Shown in pieces: positions 1 through 11,940 of a DNA stretch of 64,000 bases; within the stretch, counting starts at the first letter, position 1, and every line of letters begins with the position of its first letter. This DNA is from Hyalella azteca (lineage: Eukaryota; Arthropoda; Malacostraca; Amphipoda; Hyalellidae): assembly GCF_000764305.2 (NCBI RefSeq), contig NW_025943958.1, positions 186,001-250,000 of the forward strand. The letters are read 5' to 3'. Below the pieces are notes generated by a model, which ran no database searches, was not told the DNA's origin, and saw only the letters and a program-made list of their open reading frames with translations. Made by a program: the position numbers and the translations under genes.

Positions 1-880
1 AAGAGCATTTAAGACATCAACCGCAACAAATCTGGACGAGATAAATGCATGTTATGCAGTAATACAATATCGATCCAAGGAGATACAAGGAGTGATGCCC
101 AAAGATGATGGAAGTCATTATCATTCCGCAAGCAACCATGACGAGAGCAGCGCTGAATGATTTACAACGGATTGCACGTTTATTCATCAGGCAGTAGTAC
201 ATATTTCATTAAATGCTCAATTAAATGCCACGTGCTTATCTTATTTTTTCTTTCTATTGTCGTAATCATTTTTGTGCGCATTATGCGTAGCAACAGAGAT
301 GAATATATTTTTTTTTTCATTTAAACGCGTTCAATGAGATATGATCGAATAAATTTTCCTATAGCAGATGTTTTACTGGCGCCTTTCATAGTTGAAGACG
401 GAGAAATTTTTAACAGTTATTCAAGTGTTACTCTGGAAACGTGAAGTAGAAGATTTGCAAAATCCAATTAGTTTAATTTTTGAGCAGAGTTCTGGCAGAT
501 CAAAGTTTCTAAGAATTATCAATGGGAATAATAGCGATATGATTTTAATAAACAGAAATAGCTTGTCTCACCAAAATATAGTAATGGCCAACGACCTCTA
601 ATAATATTGATTCAAAACATAATAAAGAATTCAACCCGGATTTCTTGCAACTTGATAAAGGTTGGCAATGATTTGCCGTAAAATATTAAGAAATAAATAC
701 AAATAAAATAGGTATACAAGGATGGAATCTTTAAAAATTTTAGACAGTTCATGAAAGCATCTTATATTCCAACCCCCGGCATAATACATCACAAATACAT
801 CACAAATTAAATACATCACAAATACATCACAAATTAAAGAAAGCTTGCAGCTTGGTTTCCGTTACCAGGTTAGTCCATCC
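1..880. other. AT-rich non-coding
   Basis: No frame above 69 codons. The only structure is a short AATACATCACAAA repeat (4 copies) at about 783-838. Confidence 0.7.
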
Positions 881-1240
881 TGTATTGTAACGAGTATTTT
901 TCCGTATTCAACCGCGTTTTAATTGTTCTGTATTCAAACGAGTATTATTCTGTAGTCAAACGAGTATTATTCTGTATTCAAACAAATATTATTCTATATT
1001 CCAACGAGTATTATTCTGTATTAACGAGTATGATTCCGTGTTAAAACTAGTATTATTCTGTTTAAAACGAGTATTATTCTGTTTAAAACGAGTATTATTC
1101 TGTAGTCAAACGAGTATTATTCTGTATTCAAACGAGTATTATTCCTCATTCCAACAAGTATTAATAATTCCATATTAAAACGAGTATTATTCTGCATACA
1201 AACGAGGATTATTCTGTATACAAACGAGGATTATTCCTTT
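881..1240. repeat. Tandem array, 22-bp unit
   Basis: About 15 degenerate copies of a 22-bp unit (consensus CGAGTATTATTCTGTATTCA plus two bases) run head to tail, some shortened to 20-21 bp. There is no coding potential. Confidence 0.9.
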
Positions 1241-2625
1241 TTAAGTTGCCAGGAAGAATACAAATAGCGTGAGCGATGCAATTAGGATAAGAAGAAACCA
1301 AAGTCGCTTCGTCTCTCGTCCCGGTACTAGGGTCTCCATCAGCTGACGGTTCAATAACGAAAAAATTCATTTCAGTAAAAATATGTGGAAGAAATAACTA
1401 CTGAACTGTTAGTTCATTTTTAAAATTAAATCGTCTCAAAACTAAATAATAATTTTGATTTTTGTAATGATTAAAATTAAAAATTACATAACATAAATTA
1501 CATGAACATGACATAAATTAAAAGTGTATAAAAAATCGACGTAGAAAATTCTTATGCATTGTCGCAGTATACGTTGGAATACTACTACAGCAGATAAATC
1601 GCACGTATATTTACATCAGCAAGCGTTGAAACTTAAGTCCTTTTTTGACATCCCCGAAAGTTTCATATCATCAGTTTGCTTAAATGAAAACACCATGTAA
1701 ATTCAACATATTCATGTTTTCCACGAAGATAATGTAAGGTTCTTAGCCGTTTTCTTCATTTTAAAATTCTAAAAAGAAATTTTCTGCTAATTCAACTTTC
1801 TTGCTGGTTGTTTTCTGCAATTAAATGCTGGTTTTACCTCGTACAACGCGGCTGATTTCACTCAAGCTTCTTGTCCTATTCTTTTCCAAGGATTAACTTG
1901 ATTAAATCAAACGGTAATTTAATCCTCGACAATCGCACAACCCAACAACACGCAGGATTTAAGATCCTTGCTCGAAGATACAGTTAAGGATCAGATGCAA
2001 GGAAATTTCTCGAAGTTTAAATCTGGTCCCGAGCAAGGTTGCTGCTCCGGACTTTTTAGTGTTAAGTGCTTCTCATGCCATGCCCATAAGAAAATTTTAT
2101 AGGCCCATACAGGCATTGTGCGCTACTCGGATCGCATTCATATTATAGATCACTTTAGCCTCATCGGAATTTATGTTAATTTGAAGCTTTCTGCTGCCTC
2201 CACGTGTATATTTTTGTAGTGTCATGGTTAAAAGATAAAATGTACCTCATGAAACCTGTATAAGAGTAGGTCAAACAACAGAAGAAGTCATATGCCTTAT
2301 GGTCGAGCGTATATATGCCATATACAAGGTATTGGAAAAAAATTAATCTTCCATATTCATTCTCATCAGACAGCACTGACGACACATTAACGAATGCCTT
2401 CGCATGCCGGCGATAACAAGCTGTTGTCTACCACATGATACTGGTTTACTGGTTACTGGTACTGTTGTCTACCACGGTAACTGGTTTAAAGCTATCCACG
2501 TGCTTCGTTAACTACTTAGCACTCATAGTATTCCAGCTCGCGGGTGCACTGTAAAGCAAGTAAAAATGGTTTGTGTTTTAGAAGAAGCTACTGCAACACA
2601 CGGGCCGCCTCGCGAGTCTATATAT
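1241..2625. other. Unique non-coding DNA
   Basis: No gene, RNA or repeat recognised apart from a short duplicated TACTGTTGTCTACCAC-type word near 2420-2475. Confidence 0.65.
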
Positions 2626-3015
2626 AATATAGACGCGTGCATATTATATATGCGCGAGTGCGCATATATAATAATATAGTGCGCATATTACAGGGCAATA
2701 TAGTAAATGGAGTTTTGTATACTGGTGCGCATATATAATAATATAGTGCGCATATTACAGTGCAGTATAGTACATGGTGTAGTATACTGGTGCGCACATA
2801 TAATAATATAGTGCGCATATTACAGTGCAATATAGTACATGGTGTAGTATACTGGTGCGCATATATAATAATATAGTGCGCATATTACAGTGCAATATAG
2901 TACATGGTGTAGTATACTGGTGCGCATATATAATAATATAGTGCGCATATATAATAATATAGTGCGCAATTCACGGTGTAATATACCACATGATCATGAT
3001 GCAGTATACTGGTGA
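2626..3015. repeat. Tandem array, 65-bp unit
   Basis: About five units with exact 65-bp spacing (ACTGGTGCGC recurs at 2721, 2786, 2851 and 2916). Each unit contains a GCGCATATATAATAATATAG core bounded by GCGC and GTGCGC, so each could form an imperfect AT-rich cruciform. Confidence 0.9.
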
Positions 3016-3691
3016 TTGTTTAAACTGCATTTGAGGCCTTTCTGTTGGATCTCCTAGAACTGGTAGCAGCTTAACATGGCTAGGCGCATAAATCAAGGGA
3101 TGGGCGTTCACAAATAACAGGCCGGGCCAGATGTTCCAGTAAATACTTCAAGGCTTTCAACCTGAATATTTAACCAAAAAATAATTAAAATGCCAACGTA
3201 ACCAAGTAACGGTAACGGAAATTCGGTTCTGACTATGATGAAAATTGCCTTACATCACACGTGCCAAATTACTGCAAAGTAGTTGCCGTTTTTTAGTTAG
3301 TTTAACATGAATAAATAGCGGTGAATAGAATGAAATTATGCATCGATTGCATAATAATATGCACGGATGAGTAAAATTTACGAATATTTCATTTTTTATC
3401 AAAAATTCAAACATGCAGAAGTTTGTATGAAGAAGAGCTGACAGTAGTTATGTCTACATAACTAAATCAAACAGAAATTAAATCACGGATCAACCTGTAT
3501 TTTGATCTGCTTAGCGCTTGCTATGTTTTCAGAATAAATTATTTTTTATTGGTATAGGCTTCCATAACTAACAACACAACTAATCAATCTCTTAAAAATT
3601 ATTCATCATATTAACAAGAACCCCCGGATGCCATTCATTATTATTTCGATTGAGAAAACCATGCGCAGTTATTCACATGTAGAGCTAATTA
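3016..3691. other. Unique AT-rich DNA
   Basis: Nothing recognised on either strand. Confidence 0.65.
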
Positions 3692-3809
3692 TTTTTTCAA
3701 GCAATAGATAGTCCAAGCAATAGATTTTTTCAAGCAATAGATAGTCCAAGCAATAGATTTTTTCAAGCAATAGATAGTCCAAGCAATAGATTTTTTTCAA
3801 GAAATAGAT
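3692..3809. repeat. Tandem array, 33-bp unit
   Basis: Three near-identical copies of a 33-bp unit (TTTTTTCAAGCAATAGATAG followed by TCCAAGCAATAGA), then a diverged partial fourth. Confidence 0.88.
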
Positions 3810-4212
3810 TTCCTACGTACCATTCGACATTTTCACGCCGGAGGGAAATAATTTTTACTTTTTGGGAATTCTTTAAAATCAAACCATTCGGCCCTAATGT
3901 TTCGTGATTGGACACAAAATTAGGCTAGTATCCCCGTAAAAATAAATTATAATAATAGATATATAACATACAGTTACAGAATAATAAAAATAATAATTAG
4001 CAAGTCATAATCACAATTGCCAGGTTGTAGTCACCAACAATTCTGCAATTTGAAAAAAAATTTAGGGGGAAGGGCTTTCGAGCTTCAAAAGACTGGTTAA
4101 CAAGTTTGAATCACGGCGTGTCGCGGTTCCGGTAGATTTACCATGTTTTGTGGCATACCGTAGCTGCCTAATCACGGCGAGAAGACATTTAGGATCAAAA
4201 AGACGATCTTGA

Positions 4213-4687
4213 TTTAATTCTTTACTATCAAAAGACAAAAATTTAATAGAGAGTGTTCAAAGACGTGCAACAAGGATAATTCCGGGCTTGAAAGGCAAGT
4301 CCTATGAGGAAAGATTAAAGATTATGAAGCTTCCAAGCCTCAGTTATCGACGTCTGCGTGGGGATCTCATTGAAGCATACAAGTATACTCATGGCTTATA
4401 CAAGGTTCCCGAAGGATTACTAGAATTTGAAACAAGAACCAACACCAGGGGCCACGGCTATAAACTAAAAAAACACCGACATGTGGAACAGCCTCCCTGA
4501 TAGCATCGTTGACGCTCCGAGTATGAACATCTTCAAGAACAGACTAGACGAAGCTATGCAGGAGCATATGTTCAGTCTTAAAATGCCTAGCAAATTACGG
4601 ACCAAGCAATAAGTCCAGACGAAGCTATGCAGGAGCATATGTTCAGTCTTAAAATGCTTAGAAAATTACGGACCAGGCAATAAGTCC
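4213..4687 (+). pseudogene. LINE reverse-transcriptase C-terminal relic (jockey/CR1-like)
   Basis: The translation from 4213 includes NLIESVQRRATRIIPGL and then KLPSLSYRRLRGDLIEAYKY, which are hallmarks of the region after the RT domain in non-LTR retrotransposons. A stop precedes it (4210). Around the A7 run near 4470 the frame shifts +1 and about 15 expected residues are missing. The relic then resumes as DMWNSLPDSIVDAPSM and FKNRLDEAM (4478-4609), with a TAA at 4610. The last about 69 bp, including that stop, are repeated in tandem (4549-4617 and 4618-4687). No upstream RT or endonuclease remains. It is a dead 3' fragment of the same type as the one near 50 kb. Confidence 0.85.
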
Positions 4688-5430
4688 AGCAGCTATCTCA
4701 ATCAATCATCAGTTATGGAAAGATCGGGTTCCAAAGGTTCCCTTGTGAACCAAGTCACGAAAAATTCAAGAATCGGCAACAGGCCATGGGCCTATTTCTT
4801 CAGTGCCGACACTTCTATTCTATTTTATTCTATTCTATTCTAAGTAGTTAATTTTTTTCCACAAGCGTTGAATATTCAAAGCAGTCGATGTTTTACGAGG
4901 TGTTTATACTCGCCATGCCACATATCTTGCCTTGAGCGAAGCTCTTTGGACTGAGTAAACCACAAATCAAGACACATCAACGCCTCGAGTTTAGTTTTGC
5001 GGTCCTCGTTTAAGTTTGCGGTCCCAAAGTGGCTGGTCATAACGGCAGAAATGTTTGCAAGCAAGAACACAAAGCGTATTCTTTTTAACGCAGAGTGCAA
5101 GCTCGTGTCAAATAGAAGGCCCTTTCCCCACTGCATGCACCATGCACTCGGTTATCGAGAAGACCATCTAGAAGGTACACGAAACTCCTTATAGCGAAGT
5201 ATGTTCCAACGAATGATGCTCTTCGGGGGTTGATATTAACTGAATGCAAATGCTCGAATTTATGACGCGATATCATATCAAATTATCAACTTGATACCTA
5301 GTTCAACAGGCAGCTTTCAAAATGGGAGCAGGCTTTTAACATCCATGCCGTTACTAAGCAGATTAATATCTGCAAGAAGTATAGGTACGATTGATTAAGA
5401 TTCATAAGCCATGTTCAACGCAATGTCCAC
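4688..5430. other. Non-coding between LINE relic and 20-bp array
   Basis: A TTCTATTTTATTCTATTC microsatellite lies at about 4812-4840. Overlapping 63-86 codon frames at 4876-5276 on both strands have no recognisable similarity. Confidence 0.6.
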
Positions 5431-5590
5431 AAACATGTAACATGCACCATAAACATGTAACATGCATCACAAACATGTAACATGCACCACAAAAATGTAA
5501 CATGCAACACCAACATGTAACATGCACCACGAACATGTAACATGCACCACAAACATGTAACATGCACCACAAACATGTAACATGCACCAG
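5431..5590. repeat. Tandem array, 20-bp unit, 8 copies
   Basis: Eight copies with exactly 20-bp spacing of AAACATGTAACATGCACCAC. Apparent Cys-rich reading frames on the minus strand arise only because a 20-bp period cycles through all three frames without a stop. Confidence 0.95.
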
Positions 5591-7189
5591 AACGCCACCC
5601 ACAACTGCACACAATCGATATTTAAATGAGTGATACGACAGCAGCATGCAAGTCTGAGTTAAGACCTGGCTACCTCTTTTACACTCTTTAGGGGGCCAAG
5701 AGGCCTGACTTTAACTCATTTCTCTTTTACCTGAAGATTCCATACTAACAAAGTAACCGATCCCTTACTCAAATGTATGAAACTAATGCAACAATGCTAA
5801 TTTGAGTTAAAATTATGTTGGTTTGAATATATTTCTTTCCCTATAGTATATAATCAAAGAAAGTTGCAAAGTAACCAGTTAGAAAACTGACCTGAATCTG
5901 AGAACAAGTTTTTAATCTGAACATAGGCATAAAAGAATAACAATTCTATGCAAACACCACGGTAACAGGCACCGAATTTATCCGCGTGCTACAGAACATG
6001 CCACCAAGATTTCCTCCCACATGCAATAACTGACGCGCTTCAATAAAATTAGCATGAAATTTATGCAAGATCCAAAGATTAAAAAAGTCCCAGCAATTAC
6101 CGTACGGGTTTTCCTTAAGGATTGTGATTTGATTCCAGTCCCATGAAGGCAAATATTTTTGTGGTTGCTATAAAACTCCAAGCACTGCGTGCTGGACGCT
6201 CTCTCTCTGAGTACACTTATACCTTTAGTGAAGATGTTTTTACCAAGGATGGATTGAAGGGAAGGAATACGTACGTTACATACAAATAAATTAACAATGT
6301 ATCACACCATAATTTTAGGGCTACAGTCAGCTTAAAACGTCATAACAAGACAAAAAGTATTTCAAATGTTGAAGACTGGCGTAAATCTCCGATTATTTAT
6401 TTGATCATTTCATGCTATTTTTTCAAAATAGTGAACTGAGCAGGGCATTATGATAAATACATAGTAACAGTGGATTAACTTCCTATCAATAGAGACGAAT
6501 TTATGTGGAAAATTATATTTTTGCGTATTTTGCCTCGTAATAGGTCGTATAATATTAACTCGATCATGCAGAAACAAATGATATTAAAAAAATATTCAAT
6601 ATTGAAATATTGTACATCCATACATTATTACCCATCAATTTTTCTCTGTATGAGAACAGCAAAAATGAAACGGGACCTCAATTTAGAAAATTATCTCGCA
6701 CGACAAGGTTTTGAATATCACAGCGTGCACGTATATGAGTAGCGACAGATGTTCCCGGATAAATTTGTTCAACACTGGAGGCATAGGCATAGGCTCGCCC
6801 AGTAGGCACGCTAGGCTCTCCGTCATCTGGACTTATTAAGTCTAGTAACATAATTGATATTGTTTAAAATACCATAGCAAGGCCAGAGCCAACAATTGAG
6901 ACACAAAGCATTCATAAATTACAATTTTTGGAGCTTCAGTACTCGCAAATTATTCATAGGTATTCCTCACTCATATGTATGAGAAACGTTATTCATATGA
7001 TATGCTGAAGACGTTTCTCGTTGTGCATGTCGTGCAAGTTTTCTGGTGGATGTTCAATCCGCATTGAGACCATACTCGTGCTGGACTGGCTTATAAAAAG
7101 TAGGACATTCACTTTAAACCGCACGTGTACCTGCAGGCATGTATCAATGTTCTAGGGATGAAAATTAGCATCAACGCTAATACAAATAA
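5591..7189. other. Unique non-coding DNA
   Basis: The longest frame is 79 codons and unrecognised. No repeats of note. Confidence 0.65.
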
Positions 7190-7330
7190 ATAAATAAATA
7201 ATAACATGTATAAACGCTTTAGTAAGAATCAATAATCAAGTGTTGATGATGAGTATCAACGCTAGGCAAGAATCAGTACTGATCATAAATAAAAAGTATA
7301 AACGCTCTAGTAAGTATCAATACCCTGAAA
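7190..7330. repeat. Diverged about 88-bp duplication
   Basis: The block containing GTATAAACGCTTTAGTAAGA at about 7207 recurs about 88 bp later as GTATAAACGCTCTAGTAAGT, separated by short TAAA runs. Confidence 0.55.
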
Positions 7331-7371
7331 ATAGATAATAATTTTCAATACCCGGCAAGTGAGCACGACTG

Positions 7372-7411
7372 TGAAAGATAAGAGAGCACGATTGTGCTCT
7401 CTTATCTTTCA
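7372..7411. other. Perfect 18-bp hairpin
   Basis: TGAAAGATAAGAGAGCAC is followed after a 4-nt loop (GATT) by its exact reverse complement. It is isolated, with no recognisable gene to act as terminator for and no U-tract. Confidence 0.9.
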
Positions 7412-7544
7412 ACGGTAATTTGTGGTACGATTTGTAAGTATATTAGTTGATTTTGTTCATCACCGTTGCGAATATTTGTTTTTAGTCATGACTTTTCGAA
7501 GTTGCAGTGAACAGAGTTATATGGCTTCGAAGTTATAAAATGTA

Positions 7545-7645
7545 ATAAATAATAAATAATATAAATAATATATATATATAATATAATAATAACATATATA
7601 TAATAAATATAATAATATATATAAATAATAATAATAAAATTATAA
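7545..7645. repeat. AT low-complexity tract
   Basis: About 100 bp of A/T almost only, built from AATAAT and ATAT words. An apparent Ile/Tyr-rich minus-strand frame through it is a composition artefact. Confidence 0.9.
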
Positions 7646-8578
7646 AATGTACTTCCAATAAATAGGAGTGCCTGGCATTGTAAGAGTCGTGCATGCAAAT
7701 GAAGAACCGTAGAAACTAGTAATTTATTCAAAGAATCCCATGTCCAAAATAGAGGACAATTAAAGTTTCTTTTGCTACAAGATTCGCACCGTACGCTTTT
7801 ATTTAAATATCAATAAACATTATAAGAGATATAGCATTTAAACTCGAGAACAAAATCACAACTCGATAAATTAATTCATTGTGAACAATTTCAAAGAAAA
7901 ACAAATCAATTTCGGAATTAAAGACATAATTAAATTAATACAAGAAGGTCGCAAAGACATATTCAGCACCAATTTCATTATTCAAAGAGCAACTGGCAAA
8001 AGAACAATAAACTTTCATATAGTAATGCTAGTAAATGACCAGTAAATAGTCAGAGAACCTGAAATTTAATTAAGTTTAAATAAGCGACCAGACTATCGCT
8101 ATGAGCTACAGGTATAGTAATTACCTATTAAAATAGTATTTTAGTTTCATTTGAATGTAAAAATAATAACTCTAATTAACTACAGAAAGCAAATAGACAA
8201 TTATGAAACATTGCTAATGAAAATTTTCTTTAGCCGAAAAATTTGGCCATTCGTTATCAGTTATGGATTCATTACCTAATTTAAAAACGAATCAACCCAC
8301 ATATACATGAAACTACAACAGCCACTACGCAGGTGAAAAATTGACATATTTCTCGCGTTTCGTGGGGACCAAATTTAATTTTCGACAATTATTGGTTAAT
8401 TAACTAATTTAAAATCTTCTGAACTCAATAATTTCAGTGTATTATATTAGGCTGCATATTTCTTACGTGCATTCAAGCGACGAAGATCAAGTTTGACCAA
8501 CCCTGGCGTTAAATTAAATTTTCAGTTAAACTTGCAGGAGCTGTCAGTATGAGCTGCTTGAAGCTGACCGGCGTACTG
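7646..8578. other. Unique AT-rich DNA
   Basis: Nothing recognised. Confidence 0.65.
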
Positions 8579-8796
8579 GGGCCATACTTTCAAAACTCGC
8601 TAAGTGAACATATATAAGTACTTACGCTCTATTTTCTTGTCTATGATTGGTGGATACTTTCAAAGCTCGCTAAGTGAACGTTAGTACTTACGCTCTATTT
8701 TCTTGTCTATGATTGGTGGATTTTGCTTGAAAGGCCGTCAATGATTGGCTGATGAACTTACGATATCTTAACTTTTTTTGAAAGTATTTAGGCCCT
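8579..8796 (+). mobile_element. Family A inverted-repeat element, copy 1 (internal duplication)
   Basis: The ends read GGGGCCATACTTTCAAAA and TTTTGAAAGTATTTAGGCCC. The left about 75 bp, including the TACTTTCAAA(A/G)CTCGCTAAG motif, is present twice, making this copy about 70 bp longer than the other five. It has no ORF, so it is a non-autonomous element. Confidence 0.85.
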
Positions 8797-9380
8797 GGTT
8801 TCTACGTTTGTAAGATTTTGACGCCGGGGTAAGTCGTGACTTGCAATTGTGCATGGATCATGTATAATTTAATACTGTGTCATTTGTGAAAAAGATATCG
8901 ATATTGTATTATTCAGCTATATGTTTCCGTTTGTATTTTTGTGTTTTTATGTTTCCTGTTTCAAGATTAAGCACATGTGCTTTCAACGTATTTTTATCAC
9001 GCACATGTATTCTGTTAATCTTCAAATATATCCAATTTAAAAGTTGTCATTTGATTTTAAATTCCTTTCACCCCAAAAATTGGTTTGCTATCGCAATAGA
9101 AAAGCGTATTTCAAATAGCGCTTGGCCATTGCATGGTAGGCGATAGTTGGGCCTATCTGAATTTTAGAAATAATGCGGCCAGTCATTCATATATCTTAGT
9201 CCAGTTCATAACATTCATGTATATGGCTTATGATGATTCGGAATTAGGTAATTAGATTGTCATAAATGGAGTTGATTCTCCCTCAAACTCACGATATACC
9301 AGTAGGATACATTTTAATTTTACACCTGCGCTATGTATGCCACGTTTGTTGTGATGATTTTAGGTACGTGGATTTAGTCG

Positions 9381-9547
9381 TTTTTAGCTCATTTTCTCAT
9401 TTATGGAAAAAATGCACTATTGTGCTCGCCATGTCCGTCTGTCTGTCTGTCCGTCTGTCCGTCTGCCCGTCCGTGACTTCAAGTTTTCGTCGACAAGAAA
9501 ATGCGCTCTCGGTCACTCACTGCAGTGAGTACTGATTTATATTTTTT
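9381..9547 (+). mobile_element. Family B (GTCC) element, copy 1
   Basis: The copy contains CATTTTCTCATTTATGG, a GTCTGTCTGTCC microsatellite, TTTTCGTCGAC, AAGAAAATGCGCT and the palindrome ACTCACTGCAGTGAGT, ending in TTATATTTTTT. Reading frames such as repeated SVCLSV through it are translations of the microsatellite. Confidence 0.88.
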
Positions 9548-9673
9548 CATTTACGGGAAAACGCTATTGTGCTCGTCATGTCCGTCCGTCTGTCCGTCCG
9601 TGACCACGTTTTCGTCGACGAGAAAATGCGCTGTTTGTCACTCACTGCAGTGAGTACTGAGTTATATTTTTTT
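9545..9673 (+). mobile_element. Family B (GTCC) element, copy 2, 5'-truncated
   Basis: This copy directly abuts copy 1 in the same orientation. It lacks the AGCGCATTTTCTC start and begins with CATTTACGGG, but keeps the GTCC tract, CGTCGACGAGAAAATGCGCT and ACTCACTGCAGTGAGT. Confidence 0.85.
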
Positions 9674-9981
9674 AATTTGGTAAATTACGAATCAATTAAT
9701 TGGCGACGATAACAGTCGCGAATGGAATTAGATCTCCAAAGTCAAGAAATGTGTTATTATTACACCTATGCACTGGCTTTAATAATTTCAGGTATGTGGG
9801 TTTAGACATTTTAGAATTAGTCAATTAACCGTTGACTGCCACAAATGAAGTTCGATCTCCATCAAACTCAAGAAATATGTTAATAGTTTGCCTTTGTACT
9901 GGCAGTAATAATTGAAGGTATGTGGGTTAAGTCGTTTTTAAATTAGTTGATTAACCTGTAAGAGTCACAAATGAAGTTTGT

Positions 9982-10040
9982 TCTCCACCAAACTCGAGTA
10001 ACATGGTGGGTGAAATTAACATTCTCGGGTTTGGTGGAGA
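9982..10040. other. 17-bp near-perfect hairpin
   Basis: TCTCCACCAAACTCGAG pairs with CTCGGGTTTGGTGGAGA across a 25-nt loop with one mismatch. Its left arm is the last unit of the about 122-bp degenerate repeat. Confidence 0.85.
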
Positions 10041-10556
10041 CTTTCATACCTGTTCTAACTTTTTCATACCTTCAGTTCTAAAACCAAAAAATTTAGTGTA
10101 CGTATCGCACGTTAGTTTCACTCGCAAAGGACCAAGTCCCTGGCCAACTAAGTGCGGTGATAGTTCAAGCCATGAAGCATTTAGTTTCAGATTATCCCTA
10201 AGAGATCATAAAGTTATCATTTTATTTGGGTCACAAGAGAATTAAAACTAATTCATAACAAGCTGAAAGTAATTTTGTCAACTGCTTATTCCGGTTTGCC
10301 AGACGCCATCAGAAATATTGTGAGAGTCTTGGTCTGATGAAGGACTTACAAGGAGACTTGGATGCAACTAAGGTAGTGATCTTTAGTGGGCTAGGTGGGT
10401 CGCAAAGAGATATTTAGATGAGTCGCATTTCCACTTTGAGATATTTTGCAGGTGCCGAAGTGAGGTTGCCTGAGAAATGTTTTGCTCGCTGTCATTTACA
10501 AGTTGATATCAGTCTTATGAGATAAGTACAATTGCTGCAATGCTTGGTCTTGATCT

Positions 10557-10702
10557 GGACCTATACTTTCAAAAAAAGTTAAGAGATCGTAAGATCATTA
10601 GCCAATCATTGACGGCCTTTCAAGCAAAATCCACCAATCATAGACAAGAAAATAAAGCGTACGTACTTACGTTCACTTAGCGAGTTTTGAAAACACGGCC
10701 CC
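10557..10702 (-). mobile_element. Family A inverted-repeat element, copy 2
   Basis: This about 146-bp copy is in the opposite orientation to copy 1. It begins GGACCTATACTTTCAAAAAA, contains CCAATCATTGACGGCCTTTC and CCACCAATCATAGACAAGAA, and ends in TTTTGAAAACACGGCCCC, so the right inverted repeat is slightly mutated. Confidence 0.87.
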
Positions 10703-10949
10703 TGATCGCCAGTTTCGTGAAAACAGTTTTTTACTTACCTTCATTATATATGAATGTATGGATACATATATACAATATGGTAATTATAACAGTTAAATTG
10801 ATAGAATGAAAATAATAGATTAAAATAGTTGTACTCAGAGACAAAAACTTTAAGTAAAATTGACAAATAATATTATGATGAAAATACATAAAATAGCTGA
10901 AAGTGATACTGTAACGTGGCACGCACTTAATCAAGCTCATACCCAAAAT

Positions 10950-11097
10950 AACTAAGAATTTAAAAGCAAAGAAAAGTCCACAAAAATCCATATCTTTATA
11001 GAAAACGTTTTCTATAAAGATATGAATTTTTGTGGACTTTCCTTTGCTTTTAAATTCTTAGTTAATTTGCGATTTAAGCAAACAAGTGATATATATT
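10950..11097 (+). mobile_element. Family C self-complementary element, copy 1, with target-site duplication
   Basis: A 57-bp arm (10950-11006) is followed with no spacer by its reverse complement (11007-11063), with only two mismatches. A tail follows containing AATTTGCGATTTAAGCAAAC and GTGATATATATT. The whole is flanked by CATACCCAAAAT (10938-10949) and CATACCCCAAAAT (11098-11110), a 12-13 bp duplication typical of target-primed retroposition. Short open frames over it on the minus strand are not genes. Confidence 0.85.
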
Positions 11098-11266
11098 CAT
11101 ACCCCAAAATGTATTGCGCAAGATTCCAGTGAACGGCCCACACACCGCACACTTTTCCGCTCCTATCAGCGTCAAATAATAATAAATCTTTCAAATCAAT
11201 TACAACTACAAATGCAAGCATGACAGGCAAAACATGGGAAGGCAAGCTATGCTTGGGCAACGCGTT

Positions 11267-11352
11267 CAATTTTAGGATGAAGACCGCTTTAATTTTTAGG
11301 ATGAAGACCGCTTTAATTTTTAGGATGAAGACCGCTTCAATTTTTAGGATGT
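11267..11352. repeat. Tandem array, 24-bp unit, 4 copies
   Basis: TAGGATGAAGACCGCTTTAA plus TTTT recurs at exactly 24-bp spacing (starts at 11273, 11297, 11321 and 11345). Confidence 0.93.
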
Positions 11353-11779
11353 AGTCGCGAAAGATTAACGTTAGTCAGCCGTTATTGGGGTGTAACGTGT
11401 AGAGTTTATGGAGGCTTACAAAGAAGCAAAGATTGCATGTGTGTAAGTAGGTAGCTAACAGGAAAGCTTCATACAAAACTTGCTCTATAACCAATGTACA
11501 TTATGCCCTCAAGCTCGCATAACTTAGCCGCATAATTAGTTTTGTATTTTGCAATATTAAAATCAATTTTTATTATTTGGTTCATGGATTATTATTATGG
11601 GCTATTATAAGACTTTCAACCTCGGCATAACAATGGAAAAGCTCCAAATGGTATTCCATTATTGAAGAATAAGAATGCATTAATAAGTTATTTCAAACGT
11701 TTACGTCATTGAACGTAATTCCATGAAGAAAAAAATTATTAACCTACTAAATTGAAAAAAATTACTTGTTCAATTCATT

Positions 11780-11940
11780 GCCCTTAGCACAGTAGGAACC
11801 TGTAGCACAGTAGGAAATTGTAGCACAGTAGCAGCCTGTAGCACAGTAAGAGTCTGTATAGCACAGTAGCAGCCTGTAGCACAGCACAGTAGGACCATGC
11901 AACATGTAAGTAGGACTTGGTGTAGCAGAGTACGGAACTT
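11780..11940. repeat. Tandem array of TAGCACAGTAG words
   Basis: About eight copies of TGTAGCACAGTAGGAACC-like units of 15-18 bp with irregular spacing. Confidence 0.8.

Larger units (their letters stand above)
9245..10010. repeat. Degenerate tandem repeat, about 122-bp unit, interrupted by family B elements
   Basis: Four diverged units share an order of landmarks: CA(C/T)AAATG(A/G)AGTT, then CTCC..CAAACTC, then GGTA(T/C)GTGG(G/A)TT, then TTAG(T/A)CGTTTTTA, with starts near 9247, 9700, 9825 and 9950. The first unit is split at about 9381 by two family B elements and resumes after about 9673. Confidence 0.7.

Noticed and set aside
5431..5590. Regular arrays considered as CRISPR
   Set aside because: Units are contiguous with no unique spacers, in this and all other arrays; the genome is eukaryotic.
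5402..5647. Cys-rich 65-81 residue frames on the minus strand
   Set aside because: They are translations of the 20-bp array; the period cycles through three frames, so any stop-free unit gives such frames.
7372..7411. Hairpin as a transcription terminator
   Set aside because: No gene ends nearby and no U-tract follows; intrinsic terminators of this type are not expected in an animal genome.
9266..9535. Frame with repeated SVCLSV-type text (also at 41137-41460)
   Set aside because: It reads the GTCC/GTCT microsatellite of the family B element; no gene evidence.
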